DNA of 37,496 nucleotides from a virus. Position 1 is the stretch's first letter, and each line of letters starts with the position of its first letter. The stretch lies in the IMG/VR virus record IMGVR_UViG_3300025577_000031, positions 1 through 37,496 of that record; one strand, written 5' to 3'. Shown in pieces: positions 21,197-29,560 of this stretch. The position numbers were made by a program, and so were the translations under genes. The notes beneath the pieces are model-generated. The model made no database searches, was not told where the DNA came from, and saw nothing but the letters and a program-made list of their open reading frames with translations.

Positions 21197-21293
21197 AAAG
21201 TCTAGTGTTCGCTTGTTATTTGGGTAGTGGGCATTAGACTTTACTCACAGGATCTGCCATTCCTTTAAGGCTAAACTTGCACACTAGACACCA
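21197..21293 (+). ncRNA. Late leader RNA with two competing stems
   Basis: AAAGTCTAGTG (21197-21207) can pair with CATTAGACTTT (21232-21242; 11 bp, one G-U) to form a compact hairpin. The overlapping GTCTAGTGT (21200-21208) can instead pair with ACACTAGAC (21281-21289; 9 bp). The two pairings exclude each other. It starts about 20 bases after the predicted start site. This is the layout of an attenuator or antiterminator; no metabolite riboswitch class is recognised. Confidence 0.5.
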
Positions 21294-21352
21294 GTGCTTG
21301 GATCAGGTAAATGCTCTGTATGTGAGCGTGGAGTATTTCTTTTTTGGGAGTT

Positions 21353-21406
21353 TTTCTTTCTTTTCTTTTTTCTTTTTACGCTTTTTCTTTTTTCTTTTCT
21401 TTCTTT
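21353..21406. repeat. Perfect 25-base polypyrimidine mirror repeat
   Basis: On the plus strand both arms are only C and T. Outward from the ACGC spacer (21378-21381) each arm reads T5, C, T6, C, T4, C, T3, C, T3 with no mismatch. Mirror symmetry (not inverted) of a homopyrimidine tract is the sequence requirement for intramolecular triplex (H-DNA). It lies between the late promoter and the first late gene. Confidence 0.85.
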
Positions 21407-21447
21407 GGGATGGTGTAAAAAATAAGACGAGATATTCGCTTTTAATG

Positions 21448-21594
21448 TCTGCATCATGCTTTTCGGCTACTGGCACACCCCTAGTTTTATAGATACACTT
21501 CTAAACTCATCTAAACTTTTAACCTCTGCATCATGCTTTTCGGCTACTGGCACACCCCTAGTTTTATAGATACACTTCTAAACTCCTCTAAAAT
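21448..21594. repeat. Tandem 77-base repeat, two copies
   Basis: Copy 1 is 21448-21524 and copy 2 21525-21594; the first 60 or so bases are identical apart from one change (CTCAT/CTCCT). The core is GCATCATGCTTTTCGGCTAC and CACCCCTAGTTTTA. Upstream of the first late gene, in the leader. No protein-coding reading is convincing. Confidence 0.8.
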
Positions 21595-21620
21595 TTATTG
21601 ATAGGCAGTATGCAGTTGTT

Positions 21621-21663
21621 TCTAAAACTAGGGGTGCTAGAGTAGCCGAAAAGGATACTGCAT
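21621..21663. repeat. Inverted copy of the 77-base repeat core
   Basis: Its reverse complement contains CTTTTCGGCTACT and CACCCCTAGTTTTA, shared with copies 1 and 2. In RNA, copy 2 and this copy would form a long imperfect hairpin with about 13- and 14-base perfect segments. Confidence 0.75.
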
Positions 21664-21676
21664 AAAACTTTAAAAC

Positions 21677-21722
21677 TCTGCATCATGCTGTTCGGCTACT
21701 TTAACACTACGAGTTTAAAACT
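21677..21722. repeat. Partial third direct copy of the repeat
   Basis: TCTGCATCATGCTGTTCGGC then CTACTTT matches the repeat start with one substitution, after which it diverges (TTAACACTACGAGTTTAAAA). It ends about 30 bases before the first late gene. Confidence 0.7.
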
Positions 21723-21753
21723 ATATTTCTCTCTCCTCTTTAACTTTTTAACT

Positions 21754-22224
21754 ATGAATCCAGAACTACTAAATACCATCTCTATAATAGAAGCGAAGAA
21801 CGCTAAGAACTTTAATGATCCATTCTATAGCTACCTAATAGTACTTGATGAGATCTACAATGACTATCTAGCGAACTCCAGGATGTGTACTGAACAGGGA
21901 TATTACTTAGAGTTCTTATTCCATCTTGAGGACCTTTTAGAAACTATGGAGAAGGTTAGATCTATATACTTAAAAAGAGTAGCGGAGTACAGAAAATGGA
22001 GAATAAAAGGATTTGAGAAATCACTGTACCTAGTTCTCTCACAAGAGGCAGATGATGCAGCGAATAACATATCAGACTGTATATGCTTAATAACAGAGGT
22101 AGAGGAGAGTTTGATGAACTATGATACCTTTTGTGAGATACAAGGGTTATTTAAGCATACAATGAGTCATGTTTCTAGAACTAGCAAAAGCATAAGCGTA
22201 TACCACCTTGAAAATCTTTGGTAA
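21754..22224 (+). CDS. Helical hypothetical protein (156 aa)
   Basis: Start taken as MNPELLNTIS (21754), behind TAACTTTTTAACT; the longer reading from 21685 would translate through the repeat and add 23 mostly hydrophobic residues. The protein is almost all helix (LEFLFHLEDLLETMEKVRSI; DDAANNISDCICLITEVEE). It is the first gene of the late transcript; function unknown. Confidence 0.6.
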   Translation: MNPELLNTISIIEAKNAKNFNDPFYSYLIVLDEIYNDYLANSRMCTEQGYYLEFLFHLEDLLETMEKVRSIYLKRVAEYRKWRIKGFEKSLYLVLSQEADDAANNISDCICLITEVEESLMNYDTFCEIQGLFKHTMSHVSRTSKSISVYHLENLW

Positions 22225-22284
22225 TAGTGATATATAATACAGATTATTAGTGTTATTGTTATATAGCTTTATTATATTTAAAGC

Positions 22285-22923
22285 ATGAAAAAATCAGCTT
22301 CTCCTTACAACTACTTATCAATAAAAGTAGACTCATTGTTTAATGATGAGATTAAATCTTCGACTCTAGATTTAAAAATAAGAACTGATTTAAGACCTAC
22401 ACACCATACTAGAATATACGGTGAAGTTATAGCGTTACCCAGAAAATACAGAGATGATGTTTTACCAGATGGAGAGGTGTTATGGAGTTCAGAAGGAATT
22501 GAAAGCTTTTACTCTATAGGAGATAAGGTTTACTTCCATTATAACTGCGTTCTTGACGAGGGTAAAAAAATCAATGATAATACATTTTTAATACCAGCGA
22601 GAAGAATATTTCTAAAGGTACAATGCGACAACATTATCATGTCTCCAGGATTTAGTCTAGGTCATAAAAAGTACAATGATAACGTAGAAGAAATAGAGCT
22701 AGATGGTAAAAAAACAATGGCTGAAGTGAGTGCGGAAACAGGGATTATAATTAATATGTTTCCAAAGCCATTGCCAAGTATATTAGTAATAGACCACTCT
22801 AGTGAACACGACAAGTTAGGAGTAATGTGTCATATGCTTGATGACTCCAATATGGAGATAGAGGTAGAGGATAAGATTTATTACCTAATAGAGAATAGAG
22901 ACATTATTGGAATGTATAGATAA
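22285..22923 (+). CDS. Putative GroES-fold protein (212 aa)
   Basis: Two segments have the strand pattern of co-chaperonins: IYGEVIALPRKY then GDKVYFHYNCVL (about residues 45-95), and KLGVMCHMLDD then DKIYYLIENRDIIGMYR at the end, which reads like the GroES C-terminus. It may be a double-domain or degenerate co-chaperonin. It lies across the control region from the ordinary GroES. I am not sure of the fold; family search is needed. Confidence 0.4.
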   Translation: MKKSASPYNYLSIKVDSLFNDEIKSSTLDLKIRTDLRPTHHTRIYGEVIALPRKYRDDVLPDGEVLWSSEGIESFYSIGDKVYFHYNCVLDEGKKINDNTFLIPARRIFLKVQCDNIIMSPGFSLGHKKYNDNVEEIELDGKKTMAEVSAETGIIINMFPKPLPSILVIDHSSEHDKLGVMCHMLDDSNMEIEVEDKIYYLIENRDIIGMYR

Positions 22924-22943
22924 TTTAAATAAGGTTACAAGAT

Positions 22944-23300
22944 ATGATAGTTAAGGATTCAGGAAGATTAAGGATGATGGAGAAGCTCTGTAAAGATAAA
23001 GGTATCAATACAGTTTTGCTTGTGCTAGACAACGGTGAGGATGCATTCTTTTCCTCAGAGACTGCTGAGTTTACTGCAATAGAGATATTACTGTTTGAAA
23101 TGGCTTGCACCAAGGAGTCATGTCAACTAGGTACTATATACGTTAATACAGCCATCAGACCACTTGATGTAATTGATTTAGAAAGATTAAAAGTCTCTAG
23201 AATATTTAGAATAATTACAAATGAGAAGTCTGGTGATGGATTACTAGAATCCGCTAAAGAGTTAGAAATGGTTGTTGAATCAGAAAAAGATGCTCAATAG
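22944..23300 (+). CDS. Possible deaminase-fold protein lacking catalytic residues (118 aa)
   Basis: The order AE-x-x-AI helix (41-47), LGTIYVNTAIRPLDVIDL (62-79) and VSRIFRIIT (84-92) follows the cytidine/dCMP deaminase layout. However, the zinc ligands are missing: the HAE position is TAE and the PCxxC position is IRPLDVI. If the fold is right, it is an inactive member. The match is by eye and may be chance. Overlaps the next gene by 11 bases. Confidence 0.35.
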   Translation: MIVKDSGRLRMMEKLCKDKGINTVLLVLDNGEDAFFSSETAEFTAIEILLFEMACTKESCQLGTIYVNTAIRPLDVIDLERLKVSRIFRIITNEKSGDGLLESAKELEMVVESEKDAQ

Positions 23301-23535
23301 AATAGTGGAGATATACCCTGATGAAGATATATTAAAAGCTGATGGCTTTGATGATGCAATTATAGGTGTAGACTATCAGCACACAGAACCTAGACTAATC
23401 TATAGCGTAACCAAGTGTTTAGAGATATTAGAGAAGGATATGGACAGTGAAGAAGCAATGGAGTACTTTGATTACAACGTAAGAGGAGCATATGTGGGAG
23501 AGAAGACTCCTATATGGTGTTGGGACTTTTTATAG
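23290..23535 (+). CDS. Conserved phage hypothetical protein (81 aa)
   Basis: Start taken as MLNRIVEIYPDED (23290). The pattern, an AIIGVDY strand, IYSVTKCLEILEKDM, EEAMEYFDYNVRGAYVGEKTPIW, is one I associate with short conserved proteins in many tailed phages (EA-x-EYF-x-N-x-x-GAYVGE-x-TP). Its function is unknown. It overlaps the previous gene by 11 bases. Confidence 0.65.
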   Translation: MLNRIVEIYPDEDILKADGFDDAIIGVDYQHTEPRLIYSVTKCLEILEKDMDSEEAMEYFDYNVRGAYVGEKTPIWCWDFL

Positions 23536-23536
23536 T

Positions 23537-24079
23537 ATGAAGCTACTAATTATTGGCCATGCTAGACATGGTAAAACAGAAGCAGCAAAAATCCTAAAGC
23601 GAGAACGAGGTTTTCAGTTTAAAGACTCCTCTAAGGCAGCAGCAGAGATATTCTTATATGATAAACTAAAAGATAAATATGGATACAAAGACTTTGAAGA
23701 ATGCTTTAAAGACAGGATTAACCATCGTGAAGAGTGGTTTGATAATATCTGCCTATTCAATAAGGAGGACCCTGCTAGGCTGGCTAAAGAGATAATGAAG
23801 GATGCCGATATCTATTGTGGAATGAGAAGCAATAGAGAAATCCAAAAATGTATTGAAGATAAGGTATTCGATCATATAGTAGAAATATATAATCCACACC
23901 TACCAAAAGAATCACCAGAGAGTTTTGATATTGATTTCAATACCCTACCACAGCGATACACCATTTACAACGATAGTGATTTAGATACGCTTAAACGTAG
24001 ATTGATGGAATTGTATATGAAACTTAATATCATAGAGTTGCAAAAAGATTTAAAAGAAAGAATTGGAGCGGATATTTAA
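23537..24079 (+). CDS. Deoxynucleoside monophosphate kinase-like P-loop protein
   Basis: Start at MKLLIIGHARHGKTEAAKIL (23537), 1 base after the previous stop. The Walker A GHARHGKT (7-14) stands at the N-terminus, as in phage dNMP kinases; a later RSNREIQKC segment and IVEIYNPHLP strand fit the nucleotide kinase fold. It would convert dNMPs to dNDPs for phage DNA synthesis. Length about 180 residues is a little short of T4 gp1 (about 240). It is oddly placed beside packaging genes. Confidence 0.65.
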   Translation: MKLLIIGHARHGKTEAAKILKRERGFQFKDSSKAAAEIFLYDKLKDKYGYKDFEECFKDRINHREEWFDNICLFNKEDPARLAKEIMKDADIYCGMRSNREIQKCIEDKVFDHIVEIYNPHLPKESPESFDIDFNTLPQRYTIYNDSDLDTLKRRLMELYMKLNIIELQKDLKERIGADI

Positions 24080-24704
24080 GAAAGAGCAATTTGATGGGAT
24101 GATATTAAATCCTTTTGAATTAACTGACAATGAGTTAGATCTCCAAGTTAGAAGCGGTCTACTACTAGAAGCACTTGGGCCTGAAATATGGGTCTACCCC
24201 AACAAGTACAGACCTTACCTAGTTCGCTATATTCTTTATCTATATGATAAAGGCTCCGAATTAAGAAGATACTTTCCTGATATAGCGGAGCGAAAGAAGG
24301 TTTGTGCTGAGTTGGCTGGTTTTGATTTGACTAATAAAACTCAAAAAGATAAAGCAGAAGAGTTTTACATACTATCTCATAAGTCCTCAAGACTAGCGAT
24401 GATCACCTTTGTTAAATACCAAAACAACGTAATCTATGGATTGTATTGGTCTAACATAGAACACCTATGGAAACTCATTTCCGATGTATCAAAGAAATTC
24501 ACAGAATTTTCAAATGATAAGGCTTATCTGGAGGGACAGAAGATTAAGAGTCAAATGCTTGAGCTTGCCGAGGAGACTTTAGGTAGAATTAAAAAACATG
24601 AACTAGAGCTGTTTCAGGGTGATGATTTAGCAAAGGAGTTGACAGCAAAAACAAGACAGGGCAGCTTCCCTGAAGATGTAGCTAAACTAGGAGATGTTTA
24701 TTAA
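24063..24704 (+). CDS. Terminase-associated protein, possible small subunit (213 aa)
   Basis: The ORF can start at a TTG (24063) or at ATG 24099 (MILNPFELTD). It is helical, with a GSELRRYFPDIAERKKVCAE middle and a C-terminal DLAKELTAKTRQGSFPED. Position directly before and overlapping the large terminase (by 11 bases) is where small terminase or related packaging proteins lie, but no motif confirms this. The C-terminus could contact DNA or the large subunit. Confidence 0.4.
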   Translation: MERIFKKEQFDGMILNPFELTDNELDLQVRSGLLLEALGPEIWVYPNKYRPYLVRYILYLYDKGSELRRYFPDIAERKKVCAELAGFDLTNKTQKDKAEEFYILSHKSSRLAMITFVKYQNNVIYGLYWSNIEHLWKLISDVSKKFTEFSNDKAYLEGQKIKSQMLELAEETLGRIKKHELELFQGDDLAKELTAKTRQGSFPEDVAKLGDVY

Positions 24705-26718
24705 GCACGAGGAAGGAATAACAGAGCTAGTATATGAGGTAAAGGTAAACATACCACCAGTAGGTATGGTCTACGACTATGTTCAAAAGGAATGGATTAA
24801 GGTTCCAGTATTTAAAAAATCAAAGGTTAACGTAAATCAAAAGTGGTTTAGGCATATTCCAGGATTTGAATACGATGATGAGCGAGAGCGAGAAAAGGAA
24901 AAACAGAGATACGATAAGCTGTACTTTGATCCAAAGTTAGAGGGTTATAGAAACGAAGAATGGTTCAAGAGGCTTAATGGAGTTTGGTTTATGTGTAAAG
25001 GAAAGCCTACCTACATTACAGGACTCCACTATATGTATCTTAATTGGTGGAAGATTGACATAGGCTATCCAGACTATAGAGACAGCGACAGAAGAACTTG
25101 GTTGTACTGGCAGTGGTGTGTAGAGAACCCAGACTCTTATGGATTAATAGAATGTACTAGAAGACGAAGTGGCAAGACAGCTCGTGCTGCGTTAGCTGCC
25201 TTTGATCCACCAAGTAGGATGTTCAATGTACAATCTGGAATCCAATCAAAAACTAGAGATGATGCTAAGTCATTCTTTACAAAAGTTATTGGTAGTTTTA
25301 AATACTTACCTGATTTCTTCCAACCAGTATACGACTACAAGAAGATTCAATCTACTCTAGGATTTAGATTCCCAGCCAGTGCTCAAAAGCTTACTAAAGG
25401 AGCAAAAGAACTAAACTCTGATGTAACCTTCAAATCTAGCGATAACCTAGCCTATGACTCCCAAAAGCTTATTAGATACATAAGAGATGAGTTTGCAAAG
25501 ATTGATGTCAAGGACCCAAAGGCAAATATTGTAGAAGGATGGAGTATTGTCAAGCCTACTATGTCTCTGGGCTCCAAGAGTATAATAGGTAAGGCATACT
25601 TCACCTCCACAGTAGAAGAGGGAGGAAGTGCCCCAGCACAAGAACTATGGATGGGTAGTGGATGGCAAGAGCGAGACAAGGGTCTCAATAGAACGAAATC
25701 TGGCTTATGTAGACTATTCACTCCAGCCTATGAAAACGATGAAGATTTCATGGATGAGTATGGTATGTGCGATAGGTTTAAAGCCAAGCCCTACCAACAG
25801 CAAATCAGAGACTCCTTAAGCGGAAACCCAAGACAACTTGCCAGTTACATAAGAAAATTTCCTTGGACCATAGAGGAGGCATTCTATCGTGATGCTGATC
25901 TCTGTCCATTTAATGTACTCAAGCTAAATGAGCAATTATCCGTGATATCATTCATGTCAGAGCCGATGTACATTCAGGGCAATTTTGTGTGGGAGGATGA
26001 TGTGAAAGACACCCTAGTTAATTTTGTCGCAAGCAATAGTGGACGCTTCTTATTGCATAAAAACGTGGATTTAAGCCAAGACTGGAACCATGTTGAGGGT
26101 GATAAAAAGAAGAAGCCACTTAATAGTAACGTAGTTATTGGAGTCGATCCATTTGATCATAAAACGGTAGATATCGTAGATCAAAAAAGGATGAGTATGG
26201 GGGGCTGTTATGGCTTCCATAAGTATGATGGATTAGATAGTGATCTGAGTGAAACATTCTTATTTGAATACCTCGATAGACCTGATGATCCTGATGACTT
26301 TTATGAGGATTGCTTAATGGCAGCTTACTTTTTTGGATGTAAGGTGCTGGTAGAGAATAACAAGAGTGGGTTTTTAAACTACTTTGACAGAAGAGGATAC
26401 AGTCCTTGGTTGATTAGACCAAAGGGAGGAAGAAAGACACAACGAGGTATCTCAGCAGGAGTTGCCTCAAAAGAGCAGTTGGCTAGTGCGTTTGCTAGTT
26501 ACATAGAGAATAATACAGAGAAGATAATATTCCCTAGACTGCTAAACGACTTACTGGATTTTGATATCCAGAACAGTACAAAGAATGATGCTACTATGGC
26601 AGGTGGTTGGGCAATAGTGGCAGCTTATAGATTAAAGAGAACCAAAAAGATTGCAATAAATGAAGAGTCCGAAGAAAACTATAATGACTTTGATTTTAGT
26701 GACATATCAATGATATAA
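24694..26718 (+). CDS. terL: Terminase large subunit
   Basis: A 674-residue packaging motor. The ATPase has Walker A TRRRSGKT (155-162) and a Walker B-like LIRYIRDE (259-266). The nuclease domain shows VVIGVDPFD (Asp485), KVLVENNKS (Glu554) and a late Asp in NDATMAGGW (about 632), as in the RNase H-like terminase nucleases. It would pump and cut the genome at the portal. The N-terminal 100 residues (KWFRHIPGFEYDDE; TYITGLHYMYLNWW) are like those of other large phage terminases. Length normal. Confidence 0.9.
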   Translation: MFIKHEEGITELVYEVKVNIPPVGMVYDYVQKEWIKVPVFKKSKVNVNQKWFRHIPGFEYDDEREREKEKQRYDKLYFDPKLEGYRNEEWFKRLNGVWFMCKGKPTYITGLHYMYLNWWKIDIGYPDYRDSDRRTWLYWQWCVENPDSYGLIECTRRRSGKTARAALAAFDPPSRMFNVQSGIQSKTRDDAKSFFTKVIGSFKYLPDFFQPVYDYKKIQSTLGFRFPASAQKLTKGAKELNSDVTFKSSDNLAYDSQKLIRYIRDEFAKIDVKDPKANIVEGWSIVKPTMSLGSKSIIGKAYFTSTVEEGGSAPAQELWMGSGWQERDKGLNRTKSGLCRLFTPAYENDEDFMDEYGMCDRFKAKPYQQQIRDSLSGNPRQLASYIRKFPWTIEEAFYRDADLCPFNVLKLNEQLSVISFMSEPMYIQGNFVWEDDVKDTLVNFVASNSGRFLLHKNVDLSQDWNHVEGDKKKKPLNSNVVIGVDPFDHKTVDIVDQKRMSMGGCYGFHKYDGLDSDLSETFLFEYLDRPDDPDDFYEDCLMAAYFFGCKVLVENNKSGFLNYFDRRGYSPWLIRPKGGRKTQRGISAGVASKEQLASAFASYIENNTEKIIFPRLLNDLLDFDIQNSTKNDATMAGGWAIVAAYRLKRTKKIAINEESEENYNDFDFSDISMI

Positions 26719-26720
26719 AT

Positions 26721-28982
26721 ATGAATCAATCGTATATTAATGACTCGCATGATGTTTCCTTTTCTGATAAGAAGAAAAAGGATTGGATAGTAGGTCAAGT
26801 AAGAAAATTCTGGGATGTATACACCAGCACATCAAAAGCATTCTATAACGATAGACATAAAGCAGTGGAGCGAACACTTCATATGCTTGGTAGGCCAGAT
26901 ACAAATCAATTTAAAAAGATATTAGTGCCTAAAGAACTAGCGAATGGTGATGCTAGTCAAATGCGTATAGATTGGTCACCACTACCTATTGTATCAAAGG
27001 TATTTAAGATGATCCATTCGATTGTTGAGAAAGCTGGATATGATATAGATGTACAAGCTATTGATCCTGTAGCTCAAGATGATAAGGAGATGTATTACGC
27101 TGAGTTGCAATCAAAACTCATCATGGCAGCAGAACTTGCTGAAGCTGGTATTACACCTCAAGAAGTAGGGTTATCAAAGGAAGATCCACAAACATTAGAG
27201 GAGGCAGAATTGCATATGAAGTTTGGATATAAGCATCAGGCAGCCTATGAATGTGAATCTGCTCTTAATCTAATATTAACCGACAATAAGTACGATGAGA
27301 TCCGTAGCCAAGTAATTGATGATTTAATTACTCATGGTGCTGGTATTGTAATGGATGACATAGACTTTGATGGGGAGATTAAACCTAAGTATGTTCGTTA
27401 TGAAGACTTCTTCTGCGATCCTACCAATGATCCCTATCATAATGATATTACAATGTGCGGACATATTGAGGAGATGTCAATTGGACAAATCAAAAACTTC
27501 TCAAGTCCTGAAGAATACGAAACTGCTGAGTTTGAGGCAATGGCCCAATCAAGTACATCTAAACAGAGATACAATCATACTAGAACGCAACGAGCTACAC
27601 AGGAGAATAATATAATGAAGCACGTTGGTGTAATGCAGTTCGTTTCTCATTCTGAAATACCTTATGAGTCTATTAAGAAAGAGGATGGGAAGACTGTCTT
27701 TGGACATAAGACTAGAGGTAAAAAGAATAAGCAAATAATTAATGCTAACTACGATCTTGTTTATGAATGTAGATGGGTACTAGATACTGATTATTATTTT
27801 GGAGCCAAGCTGGTTACTAATATGAAAAGGGATGCCAATGATTTAAAGAAAGGACATCTAAATTATCATGTTGTCGCACCCAAGTTATACGAGAATAAAA
27901 CATTTGCATTTGGAGACCAGGTAATGGCAATAGACAAAGCCCTTCACATCGCTTGGTTTAAACTACAAAATGTAATTGCTCGTGCAAAGCCTAAGGGTAT
28001 TTTGATTGAGGCAAACAGTATGAATGATGTCACCGTTGGAGGACAGAAAATACCTTTTAAGGATAACCTAGCCATGTATGCCTTTAGTGGTAACCTAATG
28101 TATCGCAAAGTTGATGATGATGGCGAGGTCTCCGCAGATATTCCTATTCGTGAACTTGATAATGGTATCAAAGATGAAGCTGATAGATACTTCGGTATAA
28201 TCCAACAAGAGATGCAATTATTAAGAGACATCACTGGATTTAACGAGATCACTGATGGCTCGACACCAAACGCTAGAATGTTAAAATCCGTTGGACAAAT
28301 GGCTCAACAAAGCACCAACAATGCGATTAACTATTTAATGACTGCCGAACAAAAAGTAACAGAAAAGCTATGTAGATCATTAATGATGAGAATCCAAGAT
28401 GCAGCCGAGGATGGTACAATCATGGGCTATCAAAAAGCTTTAGGAAGTAACTCAATGGAGTTCTTTAAGTTATCCAAAGATGTAAGCTTTAGGAATCTGG
28501 GAATATACTTCAACAATCATCCCGATATGTATGAAAAAGAGTTAATGGTTCAACGACTTGAAACAGCATTACAAAGTGGTCAAATAACACTTAGCGATGT
28601 CATATGGATTGAGGGTATGACTAATCTCTACCAGCAAAAACTATATCTCGATTCAAGGATCAAAAAGAACGAGGAACGAAAGGCAATGCTTGAAAGGCAG
28701 AACATGGAGGTTAATGCACAATCACAACAGCAGTCTCTACAAATGAATCAGCAGGCCGAGCAGCAAAAAATACAAATGGAGCATCAATCTAAGATGGAGC
28801 AAATCAACGCACAGGGGCAGTGGAAAATGCAAATTGAGCAATTGAAAATGCAAGGATTGAATATCCAAGAACAAGAAAAATCTAGGGCAAGAGCGTATCA
28901 GACAGATAAAAATGCGGATGCAAAAATTGTATCTACTGAAATAAGTGCGAAGGGTAAAGTAACTGCCGTTGAGGAGGAGTAG
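26721..28982 (+). CDS. Portal protein
   Basis: A 753-residue protein directly after terL (2-base gap), the usual place for the portal. Segments such as KVFKMIHSIVEKAGYDIDVQ (about 95-115), DDIDFDGEIKPKYVRYEDFF (about 210-230) and DITGFNEITDGSTPNARM (about 505-523) follow the P22/Podoviridae-type portal layout; the C-terminus (about 640-750) is a Gln-rich coiled coil (QMNQQAEQQKIQMEHQ). It forms the ring through which DNA passes. Its size suggests a podovirus-like head. Confidence 0.82.
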   Translation: MNQSYINDSHDVSFSDKKKKDWIVGQVRKFWDVYTSTSKAFYNDRHKAVERTLHMLGRPDTNQFKKILVPKELANGDASQMRIDWSPLPIVSKVFKMIHSIVEKAGYDIDVQAIDPVAQDDKEMYYAELQSKLIMAAELAEAGITPQEVGLSKEDPQTLEEAELHMKFGYKHQAAYECESALNLILTDNKYDEIRSQVIDDLITHGAGIVMDDIDFDGEIKPKYVRYEDFFCDPTNDPYHNDITMCGHIEEMSIGQIKNFSSPEEYETAEFEAMAQSSTSKQRYNHTRTQRATQENNIMKHVGVMQFVSHSEIPYESIKKEDGKTVFGHKTRGKKNKQIINANYDLVYECRWVLDTDYYFGAKLVTNMKRDANDLKKGHLNYHVVAPKLYENKTFAFGDQVMAIDKALHIAWFKLQNVIARAKPKGILIEANSMNDVTVGGQKIPFKDNLAMYAFSGNLMYRKVDDDGEVSADIPIRELDNGIKDEADRYFGIIQQEMQLLRDITGFNEITDGSTPNARMLKSVGQMAQQSTNNAINYLMTAEQKVTEKLCRSLMMRIQDAAEDGTIMGYQKALGSNSMEFFKLSKDVSFRNLGIYFNNHPDMYEKELMVQRLETALQSGQITLSDVIWIEGMTNLYQQKLYLDSRIKKNEERKAMLERQNMEVNAQSQQQSLQMNQQAEQQKIQMEHQSKMEQINAQGQWKMQIEQLKMQGLNIQEQEKSRARAYQTDKNADAKIVSTEISAKGKVTAVEEE

Positions 28983-29373
28983 AAAAGTAGATTTTAAAAA
29001 AGGGATTAGCATATCCTGGTTTAACAAGTTCGATAAGAACGCAAAGAAAAGGAAGATTGAATTTGATATTTCAATTGAGGATGTCCTGAAGGTTTACTTA
29101 GATCAAGGTAAAGTTTGTAGCCTCTCAGGGATTCCAATTGGTTGGACAATGATGGGAAAATCACACAACATATCCATAGATAGAATAGATAGTAATAAGG
29201 GCTATTACATCGACAATATTCAATTGGTATATCCAAAAATCAATATGATGAAATTCACCTATTCTCAAGATGAATTCATTGATATGTGTAAGCTAGTATC
29301 AAATCACACGATGTCAATGGAGGATGAAGAGATGGGTTCGGATGTTTTAAGTTCAACTATTAACCAATCATAA
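28969..29373 (+). CDS. HNH endonuclease (134 aa)
   Basis: Contains CSLSGIPIG (about residues 44-52) and SIDRIDSNKGYYIDNIQLV (about 66-84), then NMMK: the Cys-x-x-SG, DRIDS-x-x-GY and N-x-x-K pattern of phage HNH enzymes near structural genes. It probably starts at TTG 28969, overlapping the portal gene by 14 bases, with GAGGAGG in front. Likely a mobile or packaging-associated nuclease between portal and scaffold. Confidence 0.65.
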   Translation: MRRSRKVDFKKGISISWFNKFDKNAKKRKIEFDISIEDVLKVYLDQGKVCSLSGIPIGWTMMGKSHNISIDRIDSNKGYYIDNIQLVYPKINMMKFTYSQDEFIDMCKLVSNHTMSMEDEEMGSDVLSSTINQS

Positions 29374-29375
29374 AT

Positions 29376-29435
29376 ATGAAAGCCAAAAAGAAGAAAAAAG
29401 CATACTCGTCAAAAAAGAAAATGGGTAAGTACTAA
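29376..29435 (+). CDS. Basic micro-protein (19 aa)
   Basis: MKAKKKKKAYSSKKKMGKY, nearly all Lys, coupled to the next ORF by a TAATG overlap. Supported by its place in the chain of short basic ORFs rather than by composition alone. Confidence 0.4.
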   Translation: MKAKKKKKAYSSKKKMGKY

Positions 29436-29560
29436 TGGCAAAGTTTACGCCACATATAATGTATAGCAAGTCTGGTAAGCCTGTAAAGGCTGCCACTTAC
29501 GCTAAACATCTAGAACTAAAGAAAAAAGGATATGGACACTCAAAACCCAAAAAGAAATAA
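29435..29560 (+). CDS. Basic micro-protein (41 aa)
   Basis: Starts MAKFTPHIMYSKSGKPVK and ends in KKKGYGHSKPKKK. The MYSKSGKPVKAATYAKHLEL pattern looks like a small conserved phage protein. TAATG overlaps at both ends tie it to its neighbours. Likely packaged or nucleic-acid binding, which is inference. Confidence 0.5.
   Translation: MAKFTPHIMYSKSGKPVKAATYAKHLELKKKGYGHSKPKKK

Noticed and set aside
21200-21293. Possible tRNA: 7-bp acceptor-like stem (GTCTAGT/ACTAGAC) followed by ACCA
   Set aside because: No T-arm with GTTCRA and no proper anticodon arm can be drawn, and the 5' arm also pairs with a nearer segment. Kept as a leader structure instead.
21277-21492. Phe-rich 71-codon plus-strand ORF
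   Set aside because: It is simply a translation of the polypyrimidine mirror repeat and starts inside the leader; no gene-like composition.
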